A stretch of DNA of 64,000 bases from Chromatiaceae bacterium (lineage in GTDB: Bacteria; Pseudomonadota; Gammaproteobacteria; Chromatiales; Chromatiaceae), in the NCBI GenBank assembly GCA_016714645.1, contig JADKCI010000005.1, forward strand, positions 248,001-312,000. Reading direction: 5' to 3'. The position numbers and the translations under genes are program-made. Positions within the stretch are counted from its first letter, which is position 1. Each line of letters opens with the position of its first letter. The notes under the pieces were generated by a model. It saw nothing but the letters and a program-made list of their open reading frames with translations. It had not been told where the DNA came from and made no database searches. Positions 17,873-26,910 of the stretch are shown piece by piece.

Positions 17873-19209
17873 GGCAGACGGGTGAGGGCGAAGTCATCGA
17901 GCCAGAGTGTCCCCGCCAGGTGGCGGTCGATGGCATTGGTGGCCGCGCGCCGCACCCGCAGAACCAGCAATAGACCCGTGTCCGGGACATCGAGCTGGAG
18001 ATCGATAGGCGCCCAATCCCAACTGCCGCGGCGGGCTTCGGTTTGGACTCGCGCCGCTGGCTGGGCATCGACCGTAGCGAGTTCGACGAAGACGCCGGAG
18101 CGGGTGCCGAGTTCGTCGGCCGCCCACTGCCCGGTGAGGCGATAGCGTCCACCGGGGGCCACGCGCATGATCTGGGTCGGCTGGCCGAGATTGACGTTAT
18201 GGGTGCCAGCGAAGTCGATGCGCAGGCTGTGACGGCCCGCATAGACCCGCTCGGTATCGATGGTGATGCGGAAGCCCTCGCCGCCGCTGGCGTGGCGCCA
18301 GCCGGGGGTGGCCCAGCCCGGTTGGAAGTCGGGGCCGAGCGGTGTCAGCGGCTCCTCGAAGCCCCCATTGACGACACCGGGGGGGGCACCCCGGGCATCG
18401 CTCCAGACCCGTTCCGCGGCGGTGTAGTGCCCCTGCTCGGCCAAGAGCTGAAGGTAGGGAAAGAGGAGGACTTCCAGCGCGCGACTAGCGGGGTCCAACC
18501 GGTCCCAAAGACTCTGGGCCAGCTCGAGGTCTTGCGCCCGCCGCGCCTGGTTCAGCAGTTCGCGCTGATAGACAAGGGGCTCGCTCGGCCCCTGCCGCCA
18601 GACCTGGTGAGCGGCGGCTACCAGATCACCGGCGGTCGGGCTGAGGCGGCGGGCGAGGGACAAGGTGCGCGCCGAGTCGCTGGGGGCGACGCTCCAATAG
18701 TGCATGAGGGCATCGAGGGCGTGCTCCGGCGGGCCGAGCCCGACCTGAAGCCAGGCCGCGCGGCGCAGTAGGGGTGGCCGGCCGGGCCACAGGGCGCGGG
18801 CGAGGGCAATGGCGCGGGCGGCCCCGTCCTGATCCCGAACCGACTGCCGCAGCTCTGCCCAATCAAGCCAGGTGGGGGCGTCCAGGGGGCGTTCCCCCAG
18901 GCCCGCCCGCAGGAGCCCCAGGGCCTTGGGATGCGGGTCGGGGTCGGTCACCATGAGTTGGCGCACCCAGGCGCGTGCGGCCTCCCCGCCGCTCCAGGGG
19001 AGATGGGGGGGCTGAGGAGGCTCTTGTGAAACCTGGCTGGGCAGGGGCGCCACCCAGACCCTCGTCTCCAGCCGCTTAACCCAGCCCCCATGGAGCGCCG
19101 CCGCGGACCAGAGGGCGCAGGCCGCGGTAAGCGCGGCCAAGGCCCCTAAACGGATTAGCCAGGAGCGAGCGGGCGGTAGCACGGCGGACGATGAAGGGTC
19201 GGCGTTCAT
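17869..19209 (-). CDS. inner-membrane-anchored repeat protein with C-terminal carbohydrate-binding-like domain
   Basis: 446 aa. One hydrophobic segment near residues 19-42 should act as an uncleaved anchor or signal. Residues about 90-290 are helical repeats of TPR type (WLDWAELRQ, AAWLQVGL, AERVWSDA). From about residue 300 a beta-rich region begins with VVNGGFEEPL and continues with HSLRIDFAG and GGRYRLTGQW, the layout of CBM4/9-like galactose-binding folds. I infer a periplasmic glycan-binding scaffold for polymer export. It lies between the Wzc-like kinase and the J-domain gene, overlapping the latter. No enzymatic motif was seen. Confidence 0.6.
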   Translation of the reverse strand: MNADPSSSAVLPPARSWLIRLGALAALTAACALWSAAALHGGWVKRLETRVWVAPLPSQVSQEPPQPPHLPWSGGEAARAWVRQLMVTDPDPHPKALGLLRAGLGERPLDAPTWLDWAELRQSVRDQDGAARAIALARALWPGRPPLLRRAAWLQVGLGPPEHALDALMHYWSVAPSDSARTLSLARRLSPTAGDLVAAAHQVWRQGPSEPLVYQRELLNQARRAQDLELAQSLWDRLDPASRALEVLLFPYLQLLAEQGHYTAAERVWSDARGAPPGVVNGGFEEPLTPLGPDFQPGWATPGWRHASGGEGFRITIDTERVYAGRHSLRIDFAGTHNVNLGQPTQIMRVAPGGRYRLTGQWAADELGTRSGVFVELATVDAQPAARVQTEARRGSWDWAPIDLQLDVPDTGLLLVLRVRRAATNAIDRHLAGTLWLDDFALTRLP

Positions 19210-19233
19210 CCCTGCTAGCCTCGCCCGCCGCGA

Positions 19234-21567
19234 TCAGGCTGCCTTGCTCTGGTCGTGTTTGTCGGATGCGCCGTAGTTGTAGTAGTAGCTGGTGTAGTAG
19301 GCGTACTGGCTGCTGTGACGCTCGACCCGGTTGAGCACGGAGCCGAGCAGGGTGGCGTCGACGGCGCGCAGGCGTTTGACGGCCTCGCGTAGGGCCGAGC
19401 GCCCGACCTTGCCGGCGGCGGAGACCAGCAGGACGCCGCCGACCTTGGTGGTGAGCGCGATGGGATCGGCCAGCCCCATGATAGGGCTGGAGTCGACAAT
19501 CACATAGTCGTAGCGCCGCGCCAATTCCTCGAACAAGTGGCTGCTCGTCGATGAACTCAGCAGCTCGGCTGGGTTGGGCGGGGGTGTGCCCGCCGTGAGG
19601 AGGGTCAGATTATCGATACCCGTTGCATAAAAGACGCTGTCCATCCCTTCCTGCACCAACAGTTCGGTAAGGCCGGGCCCTCGCGGCACCTTGAAGACGC
19701 GATGCAGCCGGGGTTTGCGCAGGTCGGCATCCACCAGCAACACCGATGCGCCGGTATGGGCCAGGACTATGCCCAGATTGACCGTGGTGGTGGATTTGCC
19801 CTCGCCCGGTACCGAACTGGCGACCATGAGCAGCTTGGGGGCGCCGCCCGCCGCCGAGAACATGAGACTGGTGCGGACCGACCGGAAGGCCTCCGACAGG
19901 CTGTGGTCGCGGTGCGAATGGGACACCAACTCGATGGAGGTGCCCGCCGGCAGCCCCTTGAGATCGATGCTGGGTACCACGCCAAGATTCGCCAGGCTGG
20001 TCAGGCGCCCGACGTCCTCGGGGTCGCGGACGGTGTTGTCGAGCAAATTGAGCAGGAACGCCAGCCCGACACCACCGAGGAGGCCGAACAGCAGGGCCTT
20101 CATCAGGTTGTTGCGAAGGTAGGGACCGGAGGGGACGGTGGGGACGAGGGCGCGGTCGATTACGGAGCCGACGGCGCGCTCCATGCCCGCGACTACGCCG
20201 ACCTCTTTCACGCGCTCCAGGAGGGCAACATAGAGGCTGCGATTGGTCTCCCACTCGCGTTTCAGGATCTGGTATTGGATGGATCGATCCTGCAACTCGA
20301 GCAGTTCCTGCTTCTGCTCCTCGACCGCCTGGGTGAGGCGCGCCTCCCGATCGGTGAGACCGGCGAGATTGACCTCCAGACTCTTGACCAGGTTGCTCTG
20401 CGCCTCCTCGAGCCCCTGGCGAACCTCTTCCATCTGGCGTTTCAACTCCTGCATCCGCGGGTATTCATCGGTGTAAGTCTGACTCAGGCGCGCATATTCG
20501 CTGCGCAGTTCGAACAGCTTGGCCCTCAGTTCCTTGAGCCGCTCGTCCTGGACCACGGCCGGCAGGGTGTTCACATCCGTTTGGGCCACCTGATGCGCCA
20601 GTGACTGGGCGGCGATGAGATCGCTCCTCACCTTGGTCAGATCGCTGTTGAGCACCGACAAACGCGTCGCCATGATGTTGGATCGATCCTCGGTATCGAC
20701 GACCTGGTTCTGCCGGGCAAACTCGTTCAGGTCCTTCTCGGAGGTTTCGAGCTTGGCCTGCATGTCGGTGATCTCGCGGCGCAGGAAGGCCTCGGCTCCC
20801 GTGGACCGCTCGAAGCGCATGGCGTTGCTCAGCACCAGATATTCTTCAGCGATCGCGTCCGCGACCTGGGCGGCCATGTGCCTGTCCAGGCTCGTGAAGC
20901 TGACCTCAACCAGATTGGAGAGATCGGAGGTGGTGACCTCGAGACTTCCCTGCACAGCCTGGGCCAAGGCACGGACCCCGGCCTGGCCGCCATCTTCCTT
21001 AGGGGGGGCGGACGCGGTCGGGGCCGGACTTGCAACCTCCGGGGTGCCTTGCAGCAGTTGGCGCAGGCCGGTAAGGACGGGACGTGCCAGGTTGGCCACC
21101 AGGTCGCGAAGCCCGCTCACGAGATCGCGCTGGCGCAGTTTACCATTGAAGGCCGGATGGTCGCCGAGATTCAGCCTCCTTACCACGGCCTCGGCGACGG
21201 CCCGGCTCTGAATGATCTGGGTCTGGGTTTTGCGAAAGGTGAACCAATCTTCGGCGCCGGTATTGACGTTGCGGAACTGAACCATACTCGGCGGCTGGGG
21301 CGAAATCTCCAGTACCGTGGTGGCTCTATAGACCGGGATCTGGATGAGGGTCGCCGCGACGACCGTAATGACGACGATCGTGGCAAAGAGCAGGATGGTC
21401 CACCGATATTTGACGACAATCCGCCACAACTCGCGCAGATCGAGCCCCGTGTCGCTTGGGGGCTCCTGATAATAGGACGGCTCAACGCCGGCGATGGCGC
21501 GCTCGGCCTGCCGCAACTCGGGAAAGCGCCCGGAGGCACCGGCGTTAGGGGGCGGTAAGGGCCTCAC
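19234..21567 (-). CDS. wzc: Wzc-like polysaccharide co-polymerase / tyrosine autokinase
   Basis: 777 aa. N-terminal Wzz domain with a membrane segment at about 55-78, a long periplasmic coiled region (about 250-450) ending in the GNVR-type block, and a second membrane segment at about 488-508. The cytoplasmic BY-kinase domain has Walker A GEGKST (588-593), Walker A' VDAD (612-615) and Walker B VIVDSSP (689-695). The tail holds a tyrosine cluster (Y755, 757, 758, 761, 762, 763, 765), the autophosphorylation sites controlling polymer length and export. Upstream is the Wza-like lipoprotein; the matching phosphatase is encoded divergently at 23.7 kb. Confidence 0.93.
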   Translation of the reverse strand: MRPLPPPNAGASGRFPELRQAERAIAGVEPSYYQEPPSDTGLDLRELWRIVVKYRWTILLFATIVVITVVAATLIQIPVYRATTVLEISPQPPSMVQFRNVNTGAEDWFTFRKTQTQIIQSRAVAEAVVRRLNLGDHPAFNGKLRQRDLVSGLRDLVANLARPVLTGLRQLLQGTPEVASPAPTASAPPKEDGGQAGVRALAQAVQGSLEVTTSDLSNLVEVSFTSLDRHMAAQVADAIAEEYLVLSNAMRFERSTGAEAFLRREITDMQAKLETSEKDLNEFARQNQVVDTEDRSNIMATRLSVLNSDLTKVRSDLIAAQSLAHQVAQTDVNTLPAVVQDERLKELRAKLFELRSEYARLSQTYTDEYPRMQELKRQMEEVRQGLEEAQSNLVKSLEVNLAGLTDREARLTQAVEEQKQELLELQDRSIQYQILKREWETNRSLYVALLERVKEVGVVAGMERAVGSVIDRALVPTVPSGPYLRNNLMKALLFGLLGGVGLAFLLNLLDNTVRDPEDVGRLTSLANLGVVPSIDLKGLPAGTSIELVSHSHRDHSLSEAFRSVRTSLMFSAAGGAPKLLMVASSVPGEGKSTTTVNLGIVLAHTGASVLLVDADLRKPRLHRVFKVPRGPGLTELLVQEGMDSVFYATGIDNLTLLTAGTPPPNPAELLSSSTSSHLFEELARRYDYVIVDSSPIMGLADPIALTTKVGGVLLVSAAGKVGRSALREAVKRLRAVDATLLGSVLNRVERHSSQYAYYTSYYYNYGASDKHDQSKAA

Positions 21568-21585
21568 TTGAGCACTCCTGGCAGG

Positions 21586-22677
21586 TCAAAATAGAGCGCC
21601 CAACGCAATCACCCGGAAGGTATTATCCCAGAGCGTCACGAACCCGGACTTGACGGCATTGGTGTCCACAACGACGACGTCGCCCTCCTGGAGCGGCATG
21701 TCGGGCGCGCCCCGATCCCGCACCGCCGCGATGTCGACAATCTTCTCGACGGGGTTCCCGCTTTCGTCGGTACGGATCACCCGGACCTGGTCCAACACGG
21801 CATCCCATTTAGTGCCACCGGCGATAGTCGCGGCCTTGTAGGCCGAGGTACCAGGCTGCAGCGGATAGGCACCGGGTCTTCCCACGGCGCCGTCAACAAA
21901 GTAGTACCCCGCTTGGGCGACGTAAATGCTGTCTCCGCCGCGTACCAGCAGGCCGTTGGAGTTAGGGTCCTTGAGAAGCTCCTTGATGTCGATGATGAAA
22001 CGCTGGGGAGCGGACTGCCCGGTACGGGGATCCGACGCCTGGGTGCGGACGTCGATGGTCGAGCCCGCCCCGCTCGCGAGGCCACCAGCCAGGGAGAGCA
22101 CTTCGATGAGGGTGCGTGGGCGCTGGATGGGGTAAACACCCGGCTTCACGACCGCGCCGGTGACGGTGATTTCTTGTGAGGTATACTCAGCGATGGAGAC
22201 CGAAACCTGAGGTTGGTGGATGTATTTGGCGAGCCGCTCCACCACCGCCTGCTGCGCCTGGGTGGTAGTCATCCCGCCCAGAGCCACCTCGCCGAGCAGA
22301 GGCAGGGCGATGGTGCCGGGTCCTGACAGGCGGGCGGTGAGGCCATTGATCTCCGGGGCCTGTGGGGCCTCGATCTTGATGAGGTCTCCGGGCCCGAGGC
22401 GGTAATCGAAGGCCGTGCGGTCCGCGATGGGGCTGGCGCTCGCCCGGGTGGCGAGCTGGCGATTGAGTTCGGCCATGCGGGCCTCGCCAGCCAGCGCCTG
22501 GGCGCTCTGGAGACTCGATGCCGCGGGTGTGGCGGCGGGATCCGTCTGGGACTCCGGCATCGACCGGGAGACGCAGCCCTGGAGCGAGGCCAGCAGCAAG
22601 GCCAGGACCGGGAAGATAACGGCGCGCCACGCGACCCGTCTGTTGTGGGTCCAGGAGATTGGGGTTTGTTGTCTCAT
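21586..22677 (-). CDS. wza: Wza-like polysaccharide export lipoprotein
   Basis: 363 aa. A signal peptide ends in the lipobox LASLQGC with lipidated Cys35. A Poly_export domain begins with YRLGPGDLIKIEAPQAPEI and is followed by SLBB repeats (VTGAVVKPGVYPI; VDGAVGRPGAYPL). It should form the outer-membrane channel acting with the Wzc-like protein encoded 18 bases downstream. The C-terminus ends in a hydrophobic stretch, WDNTFRVIALGALF, consistent with the membrane-spanning helix of Wza-type proteins. Confidence 0.92.
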   Translation of the reverse strand: MRQQTPISWTHNRRVAWRAVIFPVLALLLASLQGCVSRSMPESQTDPAATPAASSLQSAQALAGEARMAELNRQLATRASASPIADRTAFDYRLGPGDLIKIEAPQAPEINGLTARLSGPGTIALPLLGEVALGGMTTTQAQQAVVERLAKYIHQPQVSVSIAEYTSQEITVTGAVVKPGVYPIQRPRTLIEVLSLAGGLASGAGSTIDVRTQASDPRTGQSAPQRFIIDIKELLKDPNSNGLLVRGGDSIYVAQAGYYFVDGAVGRPGAYPLQPGTSAYKAATIAGGTKWDAVLDQVRVIRTDESGNPVEKIVDIAAVRDRGAPDMPLQEGDVVVVDTNAVKSGFVTLWDNTFRVIALGALF

Positions 22678-22735
22678 GGTCTCAAGTCTTCACCCGCCAC
22701 GCGGGAGGGAACCCGTTGCCGGATGGTCTTCCCCG

Positions 22736-23500
22736 TCACTGGGGCGATGGGGCCACGGGGCTCGAGGGTTCCGCGTCGCCCCGGCCCCAGGACCCCGCGG
22801 CCATCGCGGCCCCCGCGGCCACCGCGGCCGCGCCGACAAGGGGAATGGTGACCCCGGGGTTGACTGGCATGGCGAAGAGGCCGCTCTGGCAACCGCACCA
22901 GGCCGCGTCGGGGCCGAGTTGGGCGTCAACCAAGCGGGCAATGGCATGACCGACCGGTAAAACCCCCGCCGCCGGAAGGTCGGTGACCAGGTTTCTGCCA
23001 CCGTTTTCACCCTGCTGCAACAAATAGCCCTCTGCACGGTCCGCCGAGACCGCGACCCGCCCCCTCCCCGTCTTGGCCGTGAGTTCGAACTCCTGGCTGT
23101 CCCAGCGCAAGAAGACCCGGTGGCAGTCGCCATCGGAGGCGTCCTTGTCGCAAACCCTGAAGCTGTAGCAAAGCAGACCGTAGAGGCTTTCGACGATATA
23201 GTTCTCGCCCTGGCGACGGACGAGGACATGGGTATCGGAGGCGATGCGGATGGTGCCGGCTTCCGGGATCTGCAGCACGGACCAATCTTTCCAGTCCTGG
23301 CTAGTGCGGACCCTGACGTCGTCGTTGGGGAACACCAGATAGCTATCGCCGTCCTGAAGCTTGATCTCGGTGTTGCGGCTCTTGACAACCGTCGGCTGAG
23401 CCACTGTCAGGTCGCCAATGCGCTCGTCGAGCTCCGCAAGGACGGGGTTGATCAGCCCGCCAAGCAGCGTGAGCAGGATCAGTGGTTGGTGCAAGCGCAT
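22736..23500 (-). CDS. secreted/envelope protein of unknown function in EPS operon
   Basis: 254 aa. A signal peptide is visible (ILLTLLGGLINPVLA, cleavage about residue 22). The body is beta-rich with four cysteines (about residues 107-130, in CYSFRVCD, GDCHRV and later WCGCQSG). A FecR-like periplasmic fold is possible but no signature is decisive. An Ala/Gly-rich hydrophobic stretch (about 218-240) near the end may be a membrane segment. It is the first gene of the wza-wzc run and diverges from the phosphatase gene, which suggests a role in the export apparatus. Confidence 0.55.
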   Translation of the reverse strand: MRLHQPLILLTLLGGLINPVLAELDERIGDLTVAQPTVVKSRNTEIKLQDGDSYLVFPNDDVRVRTSQDWKDWSVLQIPEAGTIRIASDTHVLVRRQGENYIVESLYGLLCYSFRVCDKDASDGDCHRVFLRWDSQEFELTAKTGRGRVAVSADRAEGYLLQQGENGGRNLVTDLPAAGVLPVGHAIARLVDAQLGPDAAWCGCQSGLFAMPVNPGVTIPLVGAAAVAAGAAMAAGSWGRGDAEPSSPVAPSPQ

Positions 23501-23720
23501 CGGGCCTCCACTAGGGTTTGGGTTAAACTGAGTGGTCTCTTAGTCTACGGAATACCCTGATTTTGTCCACACTCTTTCGCCCCGACGGGTCCTGGCCGGG
23601 CGTGCCTGGCCAAGTGACTGCCCAACGGCCTGGCCAGGGGTTTGGTACGGGAGGCGGTGGTCGCAAGGGGTCCACGGCGTTGGGGATCTGGCTCCGGTCT
23701 GCCAGAGGTGCCACCGCCGC

Positions 23721-24521
23721 ATGATCGACTGCCACATTCACCTTCTGCCGGGGATCGACGATGGCGCACATAACCTGGAGACGGCTCTGAAAATGGCCCG
23801 GATCGCCGTGGACTCCGGCGTCACCGCGGTTATCTGCACGCCGCACCATTTTAATGGTGTCTATGACAACCCGGTGGGGCGAATCCGGCGGGCCGTCGCC
23901 CGTCTGGCGGAGGACCTGGGCGAGGCGGGGATCCCCTTGAGTCTCTACCCTGGCGCGGAGTTGCACCTGGTGCCTGAGCTGCCCGGTGCGGTCGAGCAGG
24001 CCACCGCGCTCACCTATAACGACCGGCGCCAGGCCGTACTGGTGGAACTGCCAACGACCACGATACCGCTGGGCGCCGAGATCGTTCTGGAGCAACTGCT
24101 GTATCGGGGGGTGACGCCGGTGATCGCCCACCCCGAACGCAACGCCGTGCTGGCCCACAACCCGGAAAGACTCGGTGACTGGGTGATGCTGGGCTGTAAG
24201 GTGCAACTGACCGCCCAAAGCTGTAGCGGGGACTTCGGTGCCAAGATACAGGGGGGGTGCAGGCGCTGGCTGGAGAGGGGCTGGGTGCATCTGATGGCCT
24301 CCGATGCGCACCGCCCGACCGGGCGCAGCCCCGACAAGCTGGCCAAGGGACGGGACGCGGTGGCGGCATGGCTCGGCGACGCGGCGGCCGAGGTCCTGAC
24401 GCTGACCAATCCCCAGCGCCTGCTGGACGGTGAGCCGCTGCTTGATCTCCCGCGCGAGGGGCTGGCCGTGGCGTTACCGGCGGGGACGTGGTGGACGCGG
24501 TTCTTGGGCCGACTTCGCTGA
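23721..24521 (+). CDS. CpsB/CapC/YwqE-type protein-tyrosine phosphatase
   Basis: 266 aa, PHP-fold metal-dependent phosphatase. Metal ligands are visible in the opening DCHIHLLPGIDDGA, then CTPHH, a PGAELH block, HPERN and the terminal ASDAHR. This family (YwqE, CpsB, Wzb-like in function) dephosphorylates BY-kinases. Here it would act on the tyrosine tail of the Wzc-like protein encoded on the opposite strand 2 kb away. The low-molecular-weight Wzb phosphatase usual in enterics is not present in the window. Its last 48 bases overlap the end of the convergent ligase gene. Confidence 0.9.
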   Translation: MIDCHIHLLPGIDDGAHNLETALKMARIAVDSGVTAVICTPHHFNGVYDNPVGRIRRAVARLAEDLGEAGIPLSLYPGAELHLVPELPGAVEQATALTYNDRRQAVLVELPTTTIPLGAEIVLEQLLYRGVTPVIAHPERNAVLAHNPERLGDWVMLGCKVQLTAQSCSGDFGAKIQGGCRRWLERGWVHLMASDAHRPTGRSPDKLAKGRDAVAAWLGDAAAEVLTLTNPQRLLDGEPLLDLPREGLAVALPAGTWWTRFLGRLR

Positions 24522-26078
24522 CGCGGCCGGGCAAGCGTTGACGAATTCACCGAGGCGGATCAAACGCGAAGTCGCGTGCCCTGGAACTGGGCTGGGATTG
24601 GGCTCTGGAATCAGGCTGGCCATGGGGATGGGGATGGGGATGGGTTTGTCCGCTGCTTGCACGGTCGCGGGCAGGGGCACCCCCGCCCGCAAGGGTGCTG
24701 ACTCGTCTGACTCAGACCAGTGCCGCCTCTTTTTGCGCCTCTTAAGGGGCCCGTGCTCAAGCGCGCGATTGGTGAGGACACCGAGCGTTACCCAGAACAC
24801 GAAGGCCGTGCCAGGAATCTGCAGGTTGAAATCGCCCAGGCTGTGCAGGGCGATGGCGGCCAGCCCGCCCATGGCACCGGCGCGCAGGCGATCGAGGCGT
24901 GAAGGCCTGACCCGGCGCCACCAAGGGATCAGCACCACCAGGACCCCCGCGAGGCCAAGGATACCCAGCTCCAGCAGGAGCTGGACCCAGTCATTGTGCA
25001 AATACTCAAGGGATTCCATGATCGAGGCGGGTTGCGCCAGCTTAAAAACGTCCTGGAAGGCCCCGGCCCCGGCCCCGGCCAGCCAGGTCTTGGCGGGCAA
25101 GGCCGCAAGCGCGACGAGGGCCGCGAGACGGCCCGTATCGTCGATGCTCTGGGCGTAACGCAACAGCAGGGGGACCAGGCCAAAACTGATGGCGAGACCC
25201 AGCGCTACCAGTCCCGCGAGCAGGAGCCAGAATCGCTCTAGCCCAGATACCCGCTCTGACCGGTTGGCGCGGGCGAACAGCGCGAACACGAGGAGTCCAA
25301 AAAGGCCGGCGGCGGTGCCGAGGCGAGATAGGGTGTTGAAGAGCGCCAGGGCCATGACAATGCAGAACAGTACCAGGAGGGCATAACGCACCTCATGGAT
25401 GCGATCGGGGTAGGTTTTGACGCTGAACAAGAGATAGGCGATGCCAAGGGGCCAGCCGAGGGCGAGCAGCCCGGCGAGGTGATTGCGATTCCAGAAGGTG
25501 CCAACCACCACGCTGTGATTGTCGCGTGCCGGCCACAGGCCGAGGACCGTCTCGAACCTACTGATATGGGCAATGATGCCGTAGAGGGCCTCGGCGGATA
25601 TCAAGGACACGAGGAGCGCGACCAGAACGCCGAGCTGGCGGCGGGGCAGGCCCGCGGTGAGGTAGGCGGCGGCCCAGTAGGTCGTGAATGTCCCCCAGTA
25701 GCCGATGGTGGCGGCGAGGTTGGGCGTTAGCCGGGTGACCGGGAATTCCGGGTACAGATCGAGGAGGACTGGTGGATAGGCGCCGATCCAGAAGAAAATT
25801 TGCCGGGGCAGCGGTAGCAACTGCAAAAGGATCCAGAGGGATACCGCGAGCCAGACCCAGAGCCAGGCATAGTCCCAGTCATCGGGAACGGCGTCGCGAG
25901 CGATGCGCCAGGCCCAGGTGAGGAAAAACAGCAGGGCCATCGCCACCCCGGTGGCACCGCGCACAGCCGGGTAAACGCCGCCCATCACCAGCATCAGCAT
26001 CGCCGCCACCCCAGCCATGACGGCAACCTGTACCCAGAAAAAAAAGGGGCCAGTACCCTTTTCCTCACAGGTCCCCAA
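24474..26078 (-). CDS. O-antigen ligase-like membrane protein (Wzy_C)
   Basis: 534 aa with about eleven hydrophobic segments up to residue ~450. The periplasmic-loop region YLHNDWVQLLLELGILG is the Wzy_C/WaaL hallmark, with nearby NRNHLAGLLALGWP. It would ligate or polymerise lipid-linked glycan at the periplasmic face. The start at 26078 is a TTG preceded by GAGAGGGG; the first residues up to about F14 are encoded by REP-like sequence, and an ATG at 26018 is an alternative. The proline-rich tail (PIPIPIP) is encoded by a 6-bp repeat at about 24622-24644 and overlaps the convergent phosphatase gene. Confidence 0.8.
   Translation of the reverse strand: MGTCEEKGTGPFFFWVQVAVMAGVAAMLMLVMGGVYPAVRGATGVAMALLFFLTWAWRIARDAVPDDWDYAWLWVWLAVSLWILLQLLPLPRQIFFWIGAYPPVLLDLYPEFPVTRLTPNLAATIGYWGTFTTYWAAAYLTAGLPRRQLGVLVALLVSLISAEALYGIIAHISRFETVLGLWPARDNHSVVVGTFWNRNHLAGLLALGWPLGIAYLLFSVKTYPDRIHEVRYALLVLFCIVMALALFNTLSRLGTAAGLFGLLVFALFARANRSERVSGLERFWLLLAGLVALGLAISFGLVPLLLRYAQSIDDTGRLAALVALAALPAKTWLAGAGAGAFQDVFKLAQPASIMESLEYLHNDWVQLLLELGILGLAGVLVVLIPWWRRVRPSRLDRLRAGAMGGLAAIALHSLGDFNLQIPGTAFVFWVTLGVLTNRALEHGPLKRRKKRRHWSESDESAPLRAGVPLPATVQAADKPIPIPIPMASLIPEPNPSPVPGHATSRLIRLGEFVNACPAASAKSAQEPRPPRPRR
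24622..24644. repeat. 6-bp tandem repeat (ATGGGG units)
   Basis: Three and a half to four tandem ATGGGG units in the 3' end of the ligase gene, encoding alternating Pro-Ile on the minus strand. Copy-number change would only alter tail length. Confidence 0.7.
26038..26063. repeat. REP-like half-element, related to 13028-13084
   Basis: A run of A's followed by GGGGCCAGTACCCTTTTC matches the left arm of the palindrome at 13035-13052 with one base difference (GGGGTCAG there). It forms the N-terminal codons of the ligase gene. A direct repeat CCCCTTTTCTTTGTT occurs twice just beyond (about 26115-26146) and encodes the odd Lys-rich end of the neighbouring GT2. Confidence 0.7.
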
Positions 26079-26910
26079 CGTTCCCCTCTCTCGCGGGGAA
26101 CAGGCTGCTAACCCCCTTTTCTTTGTTCAGCCCCTTTTCTTTGTTATGGAAAAACTGGGGGAGTTTGGATAGGTTCTTCCAGGCCAGGGCCCCGAAGCCG
26201 CCAATACCATTGGCCCGCAATGCTCGGTAATCCTCCCAGGACTTGAGGAGGATTTTAGACAAGGAGCGGTTGCTGGTCCCGCCCACCCGCATGCGCACCA
26301 GGACCCGGGGCAGATAGACCACCTGCCCCTCCGGCCGGCCCCCTCCGCCACCCAGCATGCGCAATATAAGGTCATAGTCCGCGGCGATCCGATAGCACGG
26401 GTCGAACCCCCCATGGCGCTGAAGAACCGAGCGTCGCAGGTAGAGGGTCGGATGGGGCGGCATCCAGCCCCAGCGCAGCCGGGCCGGCTGGAATTCCCCC
26501 GCGCGCCAATAGCGAATCACCCGGCCCGTATTCTGCTTGGCCACGTACACCAGGTCGCCATAGACCGCCTCCACGGTCCCTTGATCGGTAGGGGTGGCAA
26601 AGGCGGCGGCGATGCGCGTCAGCACGTTCGCGTCGGCGAAGAGGTCGTCGGCGTGCAGAAAGCCGACCACGTCACCGGTCGCCAGCGCTAGGCCCTTGTT
26701 CAGGGCCTCGTAGAGGCCTTGGTCAGGTTCGCTCACCAGCGCCGCGAACTGGGGGCGATGGGCCTCCAACACTGCCAGGGTGCCATCGGTGCTGGTGCCA
26801 ACGATGACGATATGCTCGCGGTCGGGGTATGACTGGCCTGCCACCGAGGCCAGGCAGTCTGGCAGGGTATCGACATCTTGCCGGGTGGCGGTGATGATGG
26901 AAATCTTCAT
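26065..26910 (-). CDS. family 2 glycosyltransferase
   Basis: 281 aa. The N-terminus ISIITATRQDVDTLPDCL and the block VGTSTDGTL are the GT2 nucleotide-binding region; the metal site is FLHADDLF. The acceptor region includes GWMPPHPTLYLRRSV, a WcaA/colanic-type signature. It overlaps the next gene by 14 bases. The last ~25 residues (from about HNKEKGLNKEKG) are encoded by repeat sequence and look unrelated to the enzyme, so the original C-terminus was probably replaced by a repeat insertion. Confidence 0.85.
   Translation of the reverse strand: MKISIITATRQDVDTLPDCLASVAGQSYPDREHIVIVGTSTDGTLAVLEAHRPQFAALVSEPDQGLYEALNKGLALATGDVVGFLHADDLFADANVLTRIAAAFATPTDQGTVEAVYGDLVYVAKQNTGRVIRYWRAGEFQPARLRWGWMPPHPTLYLRRSVLQRHGGFDPCYRIAADYDLILRMLGGGGGRPEGQVVYLPRVLVRMRVGGTSNRSLSKILLKSWEDYRALRANGIGGFGALAWKNLSKLPQFFHNKEKGLNKEKGVSSLFPAREGNVGDL

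Noticed and set aside
23523..24311. 262-codon minus-strand frame opposite the phosphatase gene
   Set aside because: The plus-strand product has all the metal-binding motifs of the PHP phosphatase; the reverse frame has none.
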